Part shown: positions 25,301-34,045 of the stretch, piece after piece
Numbering within the stretch: the first letter of the stretch is position 1
Layout of the letters: every line of letters starts with the position of its first letter
Assembly: GCA_028564705.1 (NCBI GenBank)
Contig: JAPXFQ010002822.1
Coordinates: forward strand, 124,001 to 188,000
Direction of reading: 5' to 3'
Source of the DNA: Apricaphanius iberus
Taxonomy: Eukaryota; Chordata; Actinopteri; Cyprinodontiformes; Aphaniidae
Length of the DNA stretch: 64,000 nucleotides
Position numbers and translations under genes: made by a program
The notes under the pieces: generated by a model
Database searches by the model: none
Told to the model about the DNA's origin: nothing
What the model saw: the letters and a program-made list of their open reading frames with translations, nothing else

Positions 25301-28300
25301 TTGCCTGCATACTTCGCAGTTTGACACCAGAGGCATTGCAGTGTGACGCTATGACTAGTGATGCCAGATTTTATGTTTTCCCCCATTTTAACCACCATCG
25401 CTTTAGTCTGTGAGAGAGCGCCATTGGATGCATCAATTCCTTCACTGCTAATAGGTTTATTTAGCTGCATTTGTGGCTCCAACCCCCCCCAGCTCCAGGT
25501 CTGAATCCATCCCTGGCAACCCACGTTTAAGTTTTTGTTTGATTGTCGGGAGTGTTTCGGCCATAGGATCTCTATGGTTTCGCCAGCATGTTGTTTAGGG
25601 GTATCATGGGATACTCTACACAACGTGGAGACACACATTTCCCAAAATGTATATGTTCATCTTTCATTCTCTCTTTCAGTCACCCATCTCTATTTTTACC
25701 TGTTCGGTTCTAGAATAATTTAATACTTATGCTTTTTTTAAGTAACACTTACAAGTTTGTAAGTAGGCTGACAAATCCTTTCAACTATCCAGAAAACTGA
25801 GAGTTTCAAATCCTGATATCATGAATCCTCTTTTCTAGGTATGCTTAGTGACAGGTGAGTATGTAACGGAACAACGGAGAGACTCGACAGCAAAATGCAA
25901 TAAAACTCTGAATTAAAAACTCAATATCAACATCTGATTAAAAACATTACATTTATATTTAGCTGTCAATATTGTAGTGTTTTGATGGCCAGAAGTGACC
26001 TTATTTGTACAAATTTCAGAAAAACTGGATAAAGTATTTAGAAGCGTTCAGTATCCCAGTTAGCTCATAAACCTTTACAACAATGTAGGTCATTTTGATA
26101 CAGAGTAATATTACTATAAAATATATGAGTGAGTTTAGGGCATCATCCAATACACCAGATTAAGTTGTCACATATCAACGCCTTTACACATGATTCGCAC
26201 CTGACTGAAAATATTCCAGCAAGTGTTGTTAATATTGTTCCACCTATCAGAGGTCCAGGTGTTAATTTAATCAAAGATTTTTTTAGGGTAAGGTTTCCAA
26301 AGGACTTCTGCAGACATATAAAACGGTCCAAACATTGGATCAGTTGAGTGCTGAATAAAAAAACAGACAGGCATTTCTTAGAAAAGATTAGGGAGAAATG
26401 TGTCTCAAGAGGACTATCTAGTACTGAACAATAAAGTTACATTATTCTTTACATTGTTTTAATGTAATACAAAAACCTTTGTGAAACAGTACATTTAAAG
26501 CATGCATCTCTGTGAGCAAAATACTGGTGGAGAAACATTGCTTTGCTAAGAGGTATGTTTAATTTAAACATACCTGGAGAAAAAAATTATATAATCACAA
26601 CATCCTTTAATTCCAACAATCTGATGTTGCAATAGTTATTTAATAAATTCATTAATTAAGCTTGATTAAAATTTTATTAATATTTATTTTTGCTCAAAAG
26701 CTCAATTTAATTTGCAACAAGTTCTTGATTTATTTGTCATTGTCTGAGCAGCTTCTCCTCTATAAGTGACATTTCACATGTTTTGTCTCTTTAGTGTTTT
26801 GTGCTGATTAAATGATATGTGCTTGTAATTTTCAGATGTGGACATGTGTAACACAGTGAAGCATGGCTGTGAGTACCAGTGTGTTAACACTCCTGGATCT
26901 TACCACTGTATCTGTCCTGAAGGTCAACTGCTTCAGGATGATGGCAAGACTTGTGGCAGTAAGTTCAAACCTTAAAGAAAAATATGGTTTGTAGAAGTGG
27001 AAATCATCCACTATAATATATATAATTCAACACAAATGTGGGATTTACAGGGAGCCTTTGGAGACCAAGGTTTATCATCAGATGGCTTATGTGAGCTTGA
27101 TTAATTACAATATGATGTAGATAAAAAGAGGATTAATGAATACAGAATGAAAGATATAAAAAAATATTTTATGACATACTAAAAATGTCCTGACATTAAA
27201 CACTTTTTTTATAGTTAGTGGTTTGTTGAATTTTTGAATAAAAGATTCTACATTTGTTTAAAGCTAAGCTCAAATGTGCAAAACTGCACCATAGATTTAT
27301 TATTTATTTAAAAAATTGTAAGTACCCAGTAAATCCAGCTATACTCACCCTATACATACTTTGAAGGTACAGTACCAGCCCCAATTATAAATTGCTATAC
27401 TTTTCAGAAATTTTTGAAGGTACATTTTGACAGACACTCAAAACATCTTTTTGTGAGACTGCTTTGATCCTACATCCCACAAAAAATGTATTGTGTTGTG
27501 ATTTAAACAGCTACAAAACCTTTTTAGCTTAAATATTTAACTGATTTACTGAGCTTGTATACAGGTTACTAACCTACATAAAAAATAGTATGTATTGCAA
27601 AAAGACATTTATTTATTTATTTACTATATGAGTATAAGTACATTTTATGTTTATGGTACCGATGCAGTGTTCTATTCATATTGTGTCGATAAAATAACTA
27701 TTAAATCTGTCTGTTAAGTGATCTGATACATAATTCCAGTCAATATCACACTACTAGGGACCAACATATACATACCATATTTATACTTAACCAAAAGTCT
27801 TTTGTAATACATCTACTTGGCTTAAATCTAAGCCATTACTGACATATAAATTAAATTTAAATTTAGATTATTTCGATTTAAATAGATTTTTATGATGAAT
27901 CAATATTTCTAATAGAGACAAAAGAATTGGTGGCATTATATAGGAGCGATATTCAGTGGTGAAGAGAAAACAGAAAAACACTTAGATTTATGGTGGGAAC
28001 CTGACTTAAAAAAGGCAGCAGTGATGTCCTGGAACAGAAATGGAGATAAATGAGACGTTGAAGAAGAACCCACTCTGATGTGAAAAACAGCTCAGTTACA
28101 TCTGAAAAAATGTCTTGACTCTTGTAAGGATTGTCTTTTCATTTTTTCTTTTCTGGAAGGAGAGCGAGTTTTAGGGTCTGACCACGTTTAGACTCCACAA
28201 CCAAAAAACAAAAAAAAAACATTCTAACATTTTCAGCATGAGAAAAAAAGTTTTAAAAAATTATTATAAACTAATGACAATTATTTTGTGAGAATTGTGC

Positions 28301-31300
28301 TGAATCCCTTTTTTAGTTTCTGTGTTCATACTGCTTAGAGAAGATAAATGTTTGAAAAATTCCAATATTTATTTTTATGAAAAGGATGCAATGAAAAAAT
28401 AAAACCATTCATTAGTTAATTTAATGGCGCATGAATTGAACAAGTGGAAGTATATAGTTCATAAAAATGTATTTCTTATCTGGTATACACAACCTCTGGC
28501 TATATTAAGGCAGAAGAGAAAAATAGTATATATATATATATACCCGCTAGTTTATGTGCTTGCTTTAATGGTCATTGTGACATTTTCGTCTTCAGGGTTA
28601 GTACTTCCTTGCTAGTGTCTTTTTTTAGGGGGGCGGGGGTAATCTTTTGTCCTAGCCAATGCAGTTAACAGTGGAGCAGCCCAAAATAACAATCTTCGGC
28701 TCCTTCATTGAGTAAACATTATCTCTCCGATGTCCATATTTATTTCCTAACATCTGTATTTTTTTCAGCTTGCAAGTCTGCAAACATCGACCTAGTGCTT
28801 CTGATCGACGGCTCAAAGAGTGTTCGCCCTCAAAACTTTGAACTCGTCAAAAAGTTTGTTAATCAGGTGGAGCCTTTTTTGGGATTTATTTGTGATGTAT
28901 TACAGAATATTGTCAAAGTGATCTATGGACAGCAAAACTGTGACAAATAAATCTTGTTGATTAATTTCACATAAAGAAAACATACTTGCTTTTATATAAG
29001 TAATGTTAGTATTTGTATTTTCTTACAATGGACTTGGATTTTGTTTGCAGGGTTTGTTTTTTTTAGCTGTAGAACTAAAAAATGCTGGAAGCACCCAATG
29101 GCATATGCTTATTTCCTGACACCTTCCAGGTTGTGGACTCTCTAGACGTGTCTGCTCATGGTACCAGAGTCGGTTTGGTTCAGTACTCCAGCCGGGTCAG
29201 GACAGAATTCCCACTCAACAAGTACCAAACCGCTCAAGAAATCAAAGCTGCAGTCATGAAGGTGGCATAACAAACATGAATTTATCTTAAAGTGATAAAA
29301 TCTTTTTAATGCAGATGCTAAAAACAAAAAAAATAATATAAAAAAATATAAAAAAAATATACCTCATTTTAAACAGAGTTGTGTAATGGCTTTAGCACAT
29401 TTGCACTTTCAGGTTGACTACATGGAAAAAGGAACAATGACAGGTCTGGCACTAAAGCACATGCTGGAACACAGCTTCTCAGAAGCAGAAGGGGCCCGTC
29501 CGGCCAGCCGCAACATCCCCCGGGTTGGACTGGTCTTCACAGATGGACGATCCCAGGATGACATCAGCGAATACGCCAAAAAGGCTAAAGAAGCAGGTCA
29601 GTACCAGCTTCAGCTGGTATAATTCCAGCTTCTTTATATATAAATATAATGGCAAAAAAAGGTTAATATTCATCGTGGGCTTTAATTTCATGTTTTGTAC
29701 TTAACGATACATTTTTATATTTTGTTTCCATGGTAATTTCATTATTTATAGATTGCTTAAACCAGTTGCATGTGTTTTGGGGTTTATTGTCCTATTTGAA
29801 CTGTGCCCAAGTTTTACCCATCTGACCTAAACGATGCCCTGGCAAATGAAAGGAAATTGGTTGGGATGATCTGGAACAATACAGGAATGATCAGACATTA
29901 CAGTTATCATGAACTAAAAAATCCTGGAAATCCAGTGTCAGCAGTGAAGCATCCATTGGATGAGAGGGTGCTAACCAAAAAAGCTTCTCCAAAATGAACA
30001 CCCTCAAGCTTAACTGCAGTTTGCAGCTGTGCACAAAGACAAGCCAAACACCTTCTGGGAAAAGTTTTTGTGGTAAAATCAACAGAGAGAGATCTATTTA
30101 GCCACAGCAACAATAGGTGTGTTTCAGGAGTAAAGGTGAACTTTTAAATCCAGGAGAATAGAGTCTGTCAAAGCCTGATAGTGGTTCTGTAGTATCATGG
30201 TTACAAAAATTGTGCATACACAGTTGCTGTGGGACATTTAACCCAAACATGTGATCTTTTCACATATATTTTTGAGTCTGTATGTATTATTTTGACCAAA
30301 TTAGAGAAAAAGTAATGATGAATCCAAACTTGTGCACCCTATGTTTACATTGTATTGATAAAAAAGAGAACAGCCCCAAAAATCCTTAAAAGTCAATATG
30401 TGATTCATGCCTATGATGAGTTTATGTAAACCTTTGAGATGAATTATACACGATGCATTTATGTACATTTTGACTTCATGTTTTCCTGTATGCATGCAGG
30501 AATCACCATGTATGCTGTTGGTGTGGGCAAAGCTGTGGAAGATGAGCTCCGAGAAATTGCATCTGAGCCTGTGGAAAAACATTTCTATTATACAACAGAT
30601 TTCAGTGCCATCGACACCATTGCTGAGAACCTCAAACTTAATGTGTGCCCAGGTAAAAAAAAATAGTTACAAATTAAAAAATAAGCAAGATCTTAGTGAG
30701 AACTCAGTAATGTTGAAGAAAAACTATTTTTTTTTAAAAAGCTGATCCTCAAGTGGAAAATACAGAGCAGGAAGTTGGAATCACGGAGCTTAGAAAAACT
30801 GGAATCAGTCTGTTTCATTTGATGCTGTTTTCTTATTTTTGTTTTTACTGTTTCATTATTTCTGGTTACATTTACATATTGTGTGATAAGGTTTAGCAAT
30901 ACTAAAGACAACACATTAAAAATAATTACGTTTAATATGTTTTGCATTGTGATGGATAAAGCTACAGATGCTTTATTTAAAACAGAATCTGCTACGTGTT
31001 TTTTAGTAATATTATCCGAAGAACATAAAACCTCTTAGATATTTCAGTATGCATTAAACAATATTTACTGTTAGATCAAGATGGACAGTTGTTTGGCCAA
31101 CTTATAACATGGCAGTTTCTCAGCAGGCTGTATGACAACAGCAAATCATCTTAAAGGTTACCTACAAATTTCTTGGGGAGATCCAAAGGCTAAAATATGA
31201 CCCCTCATAGACAAACAAGTTTAAACAGAACCAGACAGGCTTGTTGAAGTCCTAAAAATGCATGTAAGCAATACATGAAATGACTTATTAGAACATGATG

Positions 31301-32896
31301 TTGGTCTTTTTTTGTCTGCAGCGGAGAGTCAGGGGGAGGTTGAGGTGAAGGATCCATGTGCCTGTGAGAACCTGGTGGAGTTCCAGCAGGCCACCATAAC
31401 CAGTCTGAATCAGATCACACAAAAACATATCCTTTAATAATAATTCAACAAATATTTAGCTCAGAAGTACAGTATTTCTCGTTACTTACAGTATATTTAG
31501 AATTTGAAATATGTGGGGCTAGAAATAACTGACTTACGTTTTTTGCATCGAGTTTCTCCATATTTTCCTTTTCTTTAACTTCCTCTGTGTCAAACCTCTT
31601 ACTTTCATAGAATACTTTTCAAAAGTATTCACACCTCCTAAGAATGTAAAAAATATATATATACTACAAACAAAATTATTTTCCGTATTTTACTGAGATT
31701 GTAACAGAACAACACAAAACAGTACATAGTATTGAAGAGATAGGAAAATGATGGATGGTTTTCCGTTTCCTTTTAAAGCAAAAATCTTAAACATCTGGTG
31801 CATGTATGTATTTTACTGCCATTACTAGGATAATTCTTAATACATTATAGCATGAGCAAATGTATTTAGAAATCACCTACTTAATCAGCAGAGTCCAAAT
31901 GTATATAGTTTAATCCTAGTATCAGTATCAGTTGTTCTGTGAAGGCCTCAGATCGGAGAAATGGCAGCATTATTAAGTTTAAGGAGCATATCATGCAAAT
32001 TAGAAAAAAATTAGTGAAGACATTAAAAGCACTGTTAGATTATGAAGCAATATTCCAAGCTGTCAACATATTACAGAGCATGCATCCACAAAAAGTTTGA
32101 AGGATGCAATAACTGCAGTGCTACCAAGACGTGGCCTCCTATGCCCATGGTAACTTCAAGAGCACTGCAGAGTTCCCCAGCTCATGTGGGATAATCTTTG
32201 CCACAAGCAATAGAACCCTTTAGAAACATGTGTAAGAATTAAAAAAGCTATGTATGGCAGAAAAAAAACCCCACAGAAAACCTCATACCCAAAGCACATT
32301 TTCGTGTTAGAAATTTCTGAGTATTAAATAAAAAATTTTATCCTGGTCTAAAAGTAAATTGAGAATTCCAGACAAAACCCAAGGCAGCTGTGGCTACAGT
32401 GTAGTGTTACAACCATCAGCGTGTGAATGGGTGAACGTGGTGTAAAGTGCTTTCTGGTCCTCTGATTTAAAAGGCACTATACAAATGCAGACTATTTACC
32501 ATCCATCCATCCATCCATCCATTTTCTAAACCGCTTAGTCCTCCAGGGGTCGCGGGGGGGCTGGTGCCTATCTCCAGCTGCTAACGGGCGAGAGGCGGGG
32601 TTCGCCCTGGACAGGTCGCCAGTCCATCACAGGCTATTTACCATTAGTAAAAAAAAAAAATCCCTTCCTTTCACTTCAAAATCCTGTGCGGTTTCATTTT
32701 GGTTTACTATGTTTGTGAAAAAAAAAGTTTAAAAAAAATGTGTGAATACCTTTGCAAACCCCTGTAATAGACACTTAATGTACATTCCAGCCTTCAGGCA
32801 GCTGCATAAATTGGTCAGTCCTTAATACAATATCCACTAGCTTCTATGGGTGCCCGACTGGAGCAACTGGAGAACCAGCTCCTTTCCAGGAAGTGA
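4795..32896 (+). CDS. matn4: Matrilin-4-like gene with 11 EGF domains (21 coding exons, 915 aa)
   Basis: Matrilins are secreted, oligomeric adaptor proteins that link collagen fibrils, proteoglycans and other matrix parts in cartilage and other tissues. The exons join with consistent phases to 2748 nt (915 codons plus stop). Domains: signal peptide (1-22), vWA1 (about 34-214), eleven EGF-like domains (215-672), vWA2 (about 676-860), linker with a Cys-x-Cys pair, and a coiled coil (about 870-915) ending LENQLLSRK. Both vWA domains keep the MIDAS pattern (DSSRS or DGSKS, then TMTG, then a TDG). Matrilin-4 is preferred to matrilin-2 because vWA1 carries [14 protein letters not shown] and vWA2 carries [14 protein letters not shown] and [11 protein letters not shown], which I recall as matrilin-4 signatures. 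Matrilin-3 lacks vWA2 and matrilin-1 has few EGFs. Human MATN4 has four EGFs, so eleven is unusual. EGF3-9 are nearly alike. The last intron is AT-AC. The 5' UTR and poly(A) site were not located. Confidence 0.93.
5918..5955. repeat. (TGTC)n microsatellite
   Basis: About nine TGTC units with one interruption (TCCG), in matn4 intron 1. Confidence 0.9.
6298..6473 (+). CDS. matn4: matn4 exon 2: start of first vWA domain
   Basis: Starts after an AAG acceptor and ends at CAG before GTACTG. It encodes the first Cys, the beta strand [15 protein letters not shown] with the MIDAS DxSxS motif, and [11 protein letters not shown]. Phase 1 in, phase 0 out. The alternative AG at about 6307 would put a stop in frame, so the upstream acceptor was chosen. 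Confidence 0.9.
6627..6785 (+). CDS. matn4: matn4 exon 3: middle of first vWA domain
   Basis: 53 codons, phase 0 at both ends, bounded by TTCAG and GTATGC. It encodes [16 protein letters not shown] and the MIDAS threonine segment [18 protein letters not shown]. The genomic region is also open on the opposite strand, but only the + strand gives matrilin sequence. Confidence 0.92.
6957..7188 (+). CDS. matn4: matn4 exon 4: end of first vWA domain
   Basis: 77 codons plus one base, from a TTAG acceptor to donor GTAAGA. It encodes [20 protein letters not shown] (third MIDAS loop), [20 protein letters not shown] and the closing Cys in QDKLC. This is one of the best-conserved matrilin-4 stretches and supports the paralogue call. 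Confidence 0.93.
7257..7299. repeat. (TA)n microsatellite
   Basis: About 21 TA units in the intron after vWA1. Confidence 0.95.
8293..8415 (+). CDS. matn4: matn4 EGF-like domain 1
   Basis: 123-bp symmetric phase 1-1 exon. Six cysteines: DLC, HGC, HIC, YTC, CHC-type and KTC. It has the SSPGSYTC segment of ordinary matrilin EGFs and belongs to the short (41-codon) class that I consider ancestral. Confidence 0.92.
8436..9660. repeat. Probable interspersed repeat, unclassified
   Basis: The left part contains TACTTCATTGATCCCGCAAAG, close to a motif found at the end of several fish repeats. The rest (to about 9660) has mixed composition unlike the neighbouring AT-rich intron, and a perfect hairpin at 9017-9058. 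No coding motif was seen. Ends are uncertain. Confidence 0.35.
9905..10027 (+). CDS. matn4: matn4 EGF-like domain 2
   Basis: 123-bp phase 1-1 exon from TTTCTTAG to donor GTTAGT. It encodes [20 protein letters not shown] with FTCDCNQGY after it, and six cysteines. It shares the GTTAGT donor with EGF3-8 but has the short loop of EGF1, so it may be the parent type of the array. Confidence 0.93.
11450..11575 (+). CDS. matn4: matn4 EGF-like domain 3 (array unit)
   Basis: 126-bp phase 1-1 exon, the first of seven long-class units. The C3-C4 loop reads [10 protein letters not shown], one residue longer than in EGF1 and EGF2, followed by [13 protein letters not shown]. Its 5' intron flank (TTTAACTCAATAACTATG) resembles that of EGF7. 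Confidence 0.93.
12000..12410. mobile_element. Possible MITE between EGF3 and EGF4
   Basis: The segment is richer in G+C than its surroundings and ends in GATATAGGCCCTTTAA, an end seen on common fish MITEs. I did not find a convincing matching left end. Confidence 0.3.
13398..13523 (+). CDS. matn4: matn4 EGF-like domain 4 (array unit)
   Basis: 126-bp phase 1-1 exon with acceptor CAATTTAG and donor GTTAGT. It encodes [20 protein letters not shown], then [19 protein letters not shown]. All six cysteines are present. The intron just after it shares the ACACAAGTACACAG-type sequence with other units. Confidence 0.93.
14199..14324 (+). CDS. matn4: matn4 EGF-like domain 5 (array unit)
   Basis: 126-bp phase 1-1 exon (first bases CA rather than CC). 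It encodes [20 protein letters not shown], then [19 protein letters not shown]. The Thr before cysteine 4 is Ala here. It is only about 675 bp from EGF4, the tightest spacing in the array. Confidence 0.92.
15261..15386 (+). CDS. matn4: matn4 EGF-like domain 6 (array unit)
   Basis: 126-bp phase 1-1 exon. It encodes [20 protein letters not shown], then [19 protein letters not shown]. The RLNRD ending and the flank AACTAATTTAATGTGTGT are shared with EGF8, suggesting these two are closest relatives. Confidence 0.93.
16381..16506 (+). CDS. matn4: matn4 EGF-like domain 7 (array unit)
   Basis: 126-bp phase 1-1 exon. It encodes [20 protein letters not shown], then [19 protein letters not shown]. The YMGPG loop, the NEGY and the 5' flank TTTAACTCAATGACTGTG match EGF3 best. 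Confidence 0.93.
17381..17912. mobile_element. TTAA-flanked MITE (532 bp)
   Basis: The ends are inverted repeats: AGCTGCAGTCCGGAG on the left and CTCCAGACAGCAGCT on the right (matching with two differences). Each is bordered by TTAA, the target duplicated by piggyBac-type transposons. No transposase is seen inside. It lies in the long intron between EGF7 and EGF8. Confidence 0.6.
18990..19640 (+). mobile_element. tRNA-derived SINE, interrupted
   Basis: The head contains a box B-like GGTTGTCAGTTCGAGTTCC. Then come GTGTCCTTGGGCAAGACACT, TGCCTACTGGTGGTGG and a GTGTGAATGGGTGGATGACT tail that resumes after 19602 as GTAAAGCGCTATACAAATAC. This layout is a common fish SINE. Bases 19256-19601 are a foreign insertion. 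Start and end are approximate. Confidence 0.65.
19256..19601. mobile_element. hAT-type MITE inserted in a SINE
   Basis: An exact 8-bp direct repeat ATGTAGTG lies on both sides (19248-19255 and 19602-19609), the size expected for hAT elements. The ends are imperfect inverted repeats around GTCAAATTC and GTTTGACAC. The interior holds the familiar AAGGCCCGGGGGCCAAATC-type sequence found in many vertebrate genomes. It has no coding capacity. Confidence 0.75.
20433..20558 (+). CDS. matn4: matn4 EGF-like domain 8 (array unit)
   Basis: 126-bp phase 1-1 exon after a 3.9-kb intron full of repeats. It encodes [20 protein letters not shown], then [19 protein letters not shown]. The Asp of HDC is Gly here. 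RLNRD and the upstream flank AACTAATTTACTGTGTGT tie it to EGF6. Confidence 0.93.
21453..22532. mobile_element. Non-autonomous DNA transposon with perfect 16-bp TIRs
   Basis: GTCCACACCAAAAGCG at 21453-21468 is matched exactly by its reverse complement at 22517-22532. The 1.08-kb segment is much richer in G+C than the intron around it, especially 22080-22420. Its short open frames resemble no transposase I know, so it is probably a non-autonomous element. The target duplication is unclear. Confidence 0.65.
22875..23000 (+). CDS. matn4: matn4 EGF-like domain 9 (array unit)
   Basis: 126-bp phase 1-1 exon, last of the long class. It encodes [20 protein letters not shown], then [19 protein letters not shown]. 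It is the most diverged array unit (NMGPG, CEC, NEDEK), and its donor is CAG/GTTGGC rather than CAC/GTTAGT. Confidence 0.92.
23285..23960 (-). mobile_element. 5' part of a degenerate Tc1-like transposon
   Basis: Read on the minus strand, the transposase start is at about 23630. It begins [20 protein letters not shown] and soon meets stops and frameshifts. The region 23690-23960 resembles the Tc1 5' leader and terminal repeat (GCTTGTTTGTAGATACAAAA, then CCAAATACTTTTT). The 3' two-thirds of the element are missing. It lies in the intron after EGF9. Confidence 0.65.
24580..24702 (+). CDS. matn4: matn4 EGF-like domain 10
   Basis: 123-bp phase 1-1 exon with acceptor TTCTAG and donor GTCAGT. It encodes [20 protein letters not shown], then [18 protein letters not shown]. 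It has the short C3-C4 loop, unlike EGF3-9, but otherwise resembles them. Confidence 0.92.
26836..26958 (+). CDS. matn4: matn4 EGF-like domain 11
   Basis: 123-bp phase 1-1 exon with acceptor TTTTCAG and donor GTAAGT. It encodes [20 protein letters not shown], then [18 protein letters not shown]. It is clearly diverged from the array and is probably the original last EGF, next to vWA2. Confidence 0.93.
28769..28866 (+). CDS. matn4: matn4 exon 16: start of second vWA domain
   Basis: Phase 1 in, phase 0 out; donor GTGGAG. It encodes [20 protein letters not shown] (MIDAS DxSxS) and [12 protein letters not shown]. The match to matrilin-4 vWA2 as I recall it is very close. Confidence 0.93.
29130..29261 (+). 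CDS. matn4: matn4 exon 17: second vWA domain
   Basis: 44 codons, phase 0 at both ends, acceptor CTTCCAG and donor GTGGCA. It encodes [20 protein letters not shown] and [20 protein letters not shown]. Confidence 0.92.
29413..29596 (+). CDS. matn4: matn4 exon 18: second vWA domain
   Basis: Acceptor TTTCAG, donor GTCAGT, phase 0 in and phase 1 out. It encodes [20 protein letters not shown] (MIDAS Thr) and [20 protein letters not shown] (third MIDAS loop). Confidence 0.93.
30500..30652 (+). CDS. matn4: matn4 exon 19: end of second vWA domain
   Basis: Acceptor CATGCAG, donor GTAAAA, phase 1 at both ends. It encodes [34 protein letters not shown] and the closing Cys in LNVCP. Confidence 0.93.
31322..31426 (+). 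CDS. matn4: matn4 exon 20: linker and first half of coiled coil
   Basis: Acceptor CTGCAG. It encodes [20 protein letters not shown] and then heptads [14 protein letters not shown]. The two cysteines before the coiled coil are in the position that makes interchain disulphides in matrilin oligomers. The exon ends in phase 1, directly followed by ATATCCTTT, a U12-type donor. There is no GT donor here, and reading through would end almost at once in a stop. Confidence 0.9.
32380..32500 (+). mobile_element. 3' fragment of a SINE
   Basis: It contains GGCAGCTGTGGCTACAGTGT, GTGAATGGGTGAACGTGG and GGCACTATACAAATGCAG. This is the same tail as the SINE at 18990-19640, without its tRNA head. It lies inside the U12 intron. 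Confidence 0.6.
32505..32640 (-). mobile_element. 3' end of a second SINE type, minus strand
   Basis: This is the reverse complement of the last part of the repeat at 51585-51935: it shares the TGATGGACTGGCGACCTGTCC-type and CAGCTGGAGATAGGCACCAG segments, and ends in the ATCC tandem at 32503-32524. It also lies inside the U12 intron. Confidence 0.65.
32838..32896 (+). CDS. matn4: matn4 exon 21: end of coiled coil and stop
   Basis: It encodes [19 protein letters not shown] and TGA (32894-32896). The leucine/alanine heptads finish the coiled coil through which matrilins form trimers. The start at 32838 is fixed by reading frame and by the AC acceptor. Confidence 0.9.
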
Positions 32897-33711
32897 TGTG
32901 GTCTGAGCGATCGAACAGGACAGCAGGAAAACGAGAGAGAAAAAGAAGACGATGACTCATCGTGGAAAAATCCTGACTCAACTGAAAGATGCAGCACGGG
33001 CAATAAGTGTTTGAAGAACAATCAGAAACAAGTACAGCATATGAAAGTTTGTGGTTTGGAATCGAATTTCTGTTGCTTTAAATGGTGAACATGAACAAAC
33101 ATCCCCAACCACCATTGTACAATGTAGCTGTTAGATCTTTTTTTATGTAATTTGTAAACCTATTTCTTACAGAGTGTTTTTATAGAGAACATAATGAATA
33201 CCTTTGTTTATTTTACAAATTAATACATGTATTACGTGGCATTTGTTACTGGTTTCTTTTTTAAAAAGCACTCCATTGTATGCAGGGTATCTGTTTTTGT
33301 GAACTTGATGTAATGCAGGTACTGTAGATATGAGACATCTGTTTAAAACTCAACCATCACAATCATCTGCTTCCTTCTGTGTGCTATTTATACTGCAATT
33401 CACAGACCGACAAAATAGGTATTAAAGGCAGATTGCAGTTTCTATTTTCATTTTTTTTTTTTTTTTTACATCAGAAACACATTGATAACAAAGGAGGACA
33501 TGAGTTGGAGAAATTAAGTCCTGATACCACTTCTTTTAACTCTCTGGCTTATGCTGTGTAAAACCTTTTTCCCTCTTACATCTAGAGCAAACAATCAGAC
33601 CAGATCAGCTTTTTACATTATATAAACAATAGAGAGTATAACTGGCTTTAAAGTAAAAAAGGGAAGTTAAGAAATTTTGAGTCTTAATATTTGCTGAAGC
33701 TGTGGTGGTAA

Positions 33712-34045
33712 TTTAAAGGGATATTTGGTATGTTGCCATATTCACCAGAGTTACATAAGTGAGAAAAGGTATTTTGTAACCATTCTCCACTGTAAGCTGC
33801 CAGTCTGCTCCTGGGATTCCTTCATTTTAGTTTTTTTTCAATATGATTATTGAGCACATCGGGAAGATTTCAGATCATTATTGAGTAATTTTCGTGACTT
33901 TAGCACAAAATACTTACTGTTACCATTCACTTGCATTGTTTATGCTAAGCTAAATCAAACGGCTCACTTAATTCACAATCTCACTTGTCTGTGTGATAGT
34001 GGCAACAGACTAAATTTCACTTTGGGGTGGCATATCCCTTTAATA
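33712..34045. mobile_element. MITE with TTTAAAGGGATAT ends
   Basis: The left end TTTAAAGGGATATTTGGTATG and the right end GGCATATCCCTTTAATAAAGG are inverted copies. The next about 100 bp on each side are also weakly inverted (CCATATTCACCAGAGTTACA on the left). It is the same family as the split element at 18010-19840. No coding sequence. Confidence 0.6.

Larger units (their letters stand above)
31427..32837 (+). other. U12-type AT-AC intron of matn4
   Basis: The donor is ATATCCTTT, the exact U12 AT-AC consensus. TCCTTAAT at 32819-32826 matches the U12 branch-point consensus, and the acceptor is CCAC, about 12 nt downstream of the branch A. This joins the two coiled-coil exons in frame (ITQK + [14 protein letters not shown]). 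Matrilin-1 (cartilage matrix protein) is one of the genes in which AT-AC introns were first recognised. Confidence 0.9.

Noticed and set aside
8293..26958. Regular array of similar about 126-bp units as a CRISPR-like or satellite array
   Set aside because: Units are protein-coding EGF exons separated by introns of 0.7-3.9 kb, with splice sites and fixed phase.
29803..30290. Possible transposase-like fragment in the matn4 intron between vWA2 exons
   Set aside because: A few phrases look vaguely like a mariner/Tc1 relative, but I could not find a helix-turn-helix, DDE motif or terminal repeats.
31427..31438. Stop soon after exon 20 as the true end of matrilin
   Set aside because: Reading through gives only a few codons and loses half of the coiled coil. 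The ATATCCTTT donor and matching AC acceptor explain the join.
4795..32896. Matrilin-2 as the identity, because of the many EGF domains
   Set aside because: Both vWA domains carry matrilin-4-type sequence (for example RAMASPP and RPQNFELV), and EGF number is explained by local amplification of near-identical exons.
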